64,000 nucleotides of DNA from Psychroflexus gondwanensis ACAM 44. Lineage in GTDB: Bacteria; Bacteroidota; Bacteroidia; Flavobacteriales; Flavobacteriaceae. Each line of letters opens with the position of its first letter. Positions within the stretch are counted from its first letter, which is position 1. The notes under the pieces are model-generated. The model saw only the letters and a program-made list of their open reading frames with translations. It searched no databases and was not told where the DNA came from. Location of the stretch: the NCBI RefSeq assembly GCF_000355905.1, contig NZ_APLF01000012.1, forward strand, positions 1-64,000, written 5' to 3'. The translations under genes were made by a program, and so were the position numbers. Below are positions 63,833 through 64,000 of this stretch, in pieces.

Positions 63833-64000
63833 ATGGATGCAAAAACCCTACAAACACCTATCGAATACTTAAAGGGTGTTGGTCCCAATAGAGCAGATTT
63901 ATTGAAAACAGAACTGCAAATCCATAATTTCCAAGATTTACTTCAGTTTTTCCCATTTAGATACATCGATAAGTCTCGTTTTTATAAAATATCTGAGCTG
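63833..64000 (+). CDS. recG: RecG DNA helicase, N-terminal fragment cut by the window end
   Basis: The frame starts MDAKTLQTPIEYLKGVGPN and runs out of the window after 56 residues. PIEYLKGVGPNRADLL followed by DLLQFFPFRYIDKS is the characteristic start of RecG, the helicase that reverses stalled replication forks. Only the beginning of the wedge domain is present, so nothing can be said about the helicase motifs. A TACATTCG box just upstream weakly resembles a -7 element. Confidence 0.9.
   Translation, partial: MDAKTLQTPIEYLKGVGPNRADLLKTELQIHNFQDLLQFFPFRYIDKSRFYKISEL

Overview
The window looks like chromosomal DNA of a marine or saline-adapted Flavobacteriaceae bacterium (Bacteroidota). The evidence is low G+C, very short intergenic gaps without clear Shine-Dalgarno sequences, several promoters of the exact Bacteroidota form TTG-N19-TAnnTTTG, and typical family genes: monomeric isocitrate dehydrogenase, C4-less L31, bacillithiol deacetylase BshB1, DUF3810, DUF2807, PspC and a LETM1-like protein. 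Na+-linked transporters (NhaC, BCCT, two SSS proteins) fit a salty habitat. The genus cannot be fixed from the sequence alone.

Layout. 1-260: a dispersed repeat cluster next to msrA. 0.3-14.8 kb: housekeeping genes (zinc-ribbon-like coiled coil, Nif3-like, lpxK, rpmE2, icd, rplS, trmD operon, long GAPDH, marC, DUF429, lpdA), with a MITE-like inverted-repeat element at 13.0-13.2 kb. 15-17.2 kb: nhaC and bshB1. 17.3-28.4 kb: a likely short-chain carboxylate (acetate/propionate) uptake, sensing and activation locus. It holds a transposase-derived Zn-ribbon/HTH protein, an outer-membrane porin, DUF4212, an SSS symporter, a small membrane protein, an SSS-STAC-histidine kinase, a receiver-only response regulator, and one 1286-residue protein that joins a PrpE-like and an Acs-like acyl-CoA synthetase. 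28.5-35.4 kb: tRNA-His, M28 peptidase, pheT, a frameshifted thioesterase, a hypothetical membrane protein and lysA. 35.4-41.5 kb (minus strand): dsbD, tilS, pabB, flavin reductase, a small protein and a DUF4442 protein. 41.7-44.5 kb: PadR-PspC-DUF2807 operon. 44.6-47.7 kb: LETM1-like protein and a long-chain acyl-CoA ligase. 47.8-53.3 kb (minus strand): porin, BCCT transporter, UspA and gamma-glutamyltransferase. 53.3-58 kb: two small proteins, a cupin and purL. 58-63.4 kb: DUF3810 and two amidohydrolase-family proteins. 63.5-63.8 kb: a second, inverted copy of the repeat cluster, followed by the start of recG.

The most unusual content is the 17.3-28.4 kb locus. A carboxylate would cross the outer membrane by the porin, enter with Na+ through DUF4212/SSS, be sensed by the SSS-type kinase, and be activated by the double synthetase. 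The receiver-only regulator has no output domain, and the transposase-derived HTH protein and an inverted repeat before the porin gene are candidates for the missing transcriptional output. No CRISPR array, prophage, complete IS element or obvious defence system was seen.
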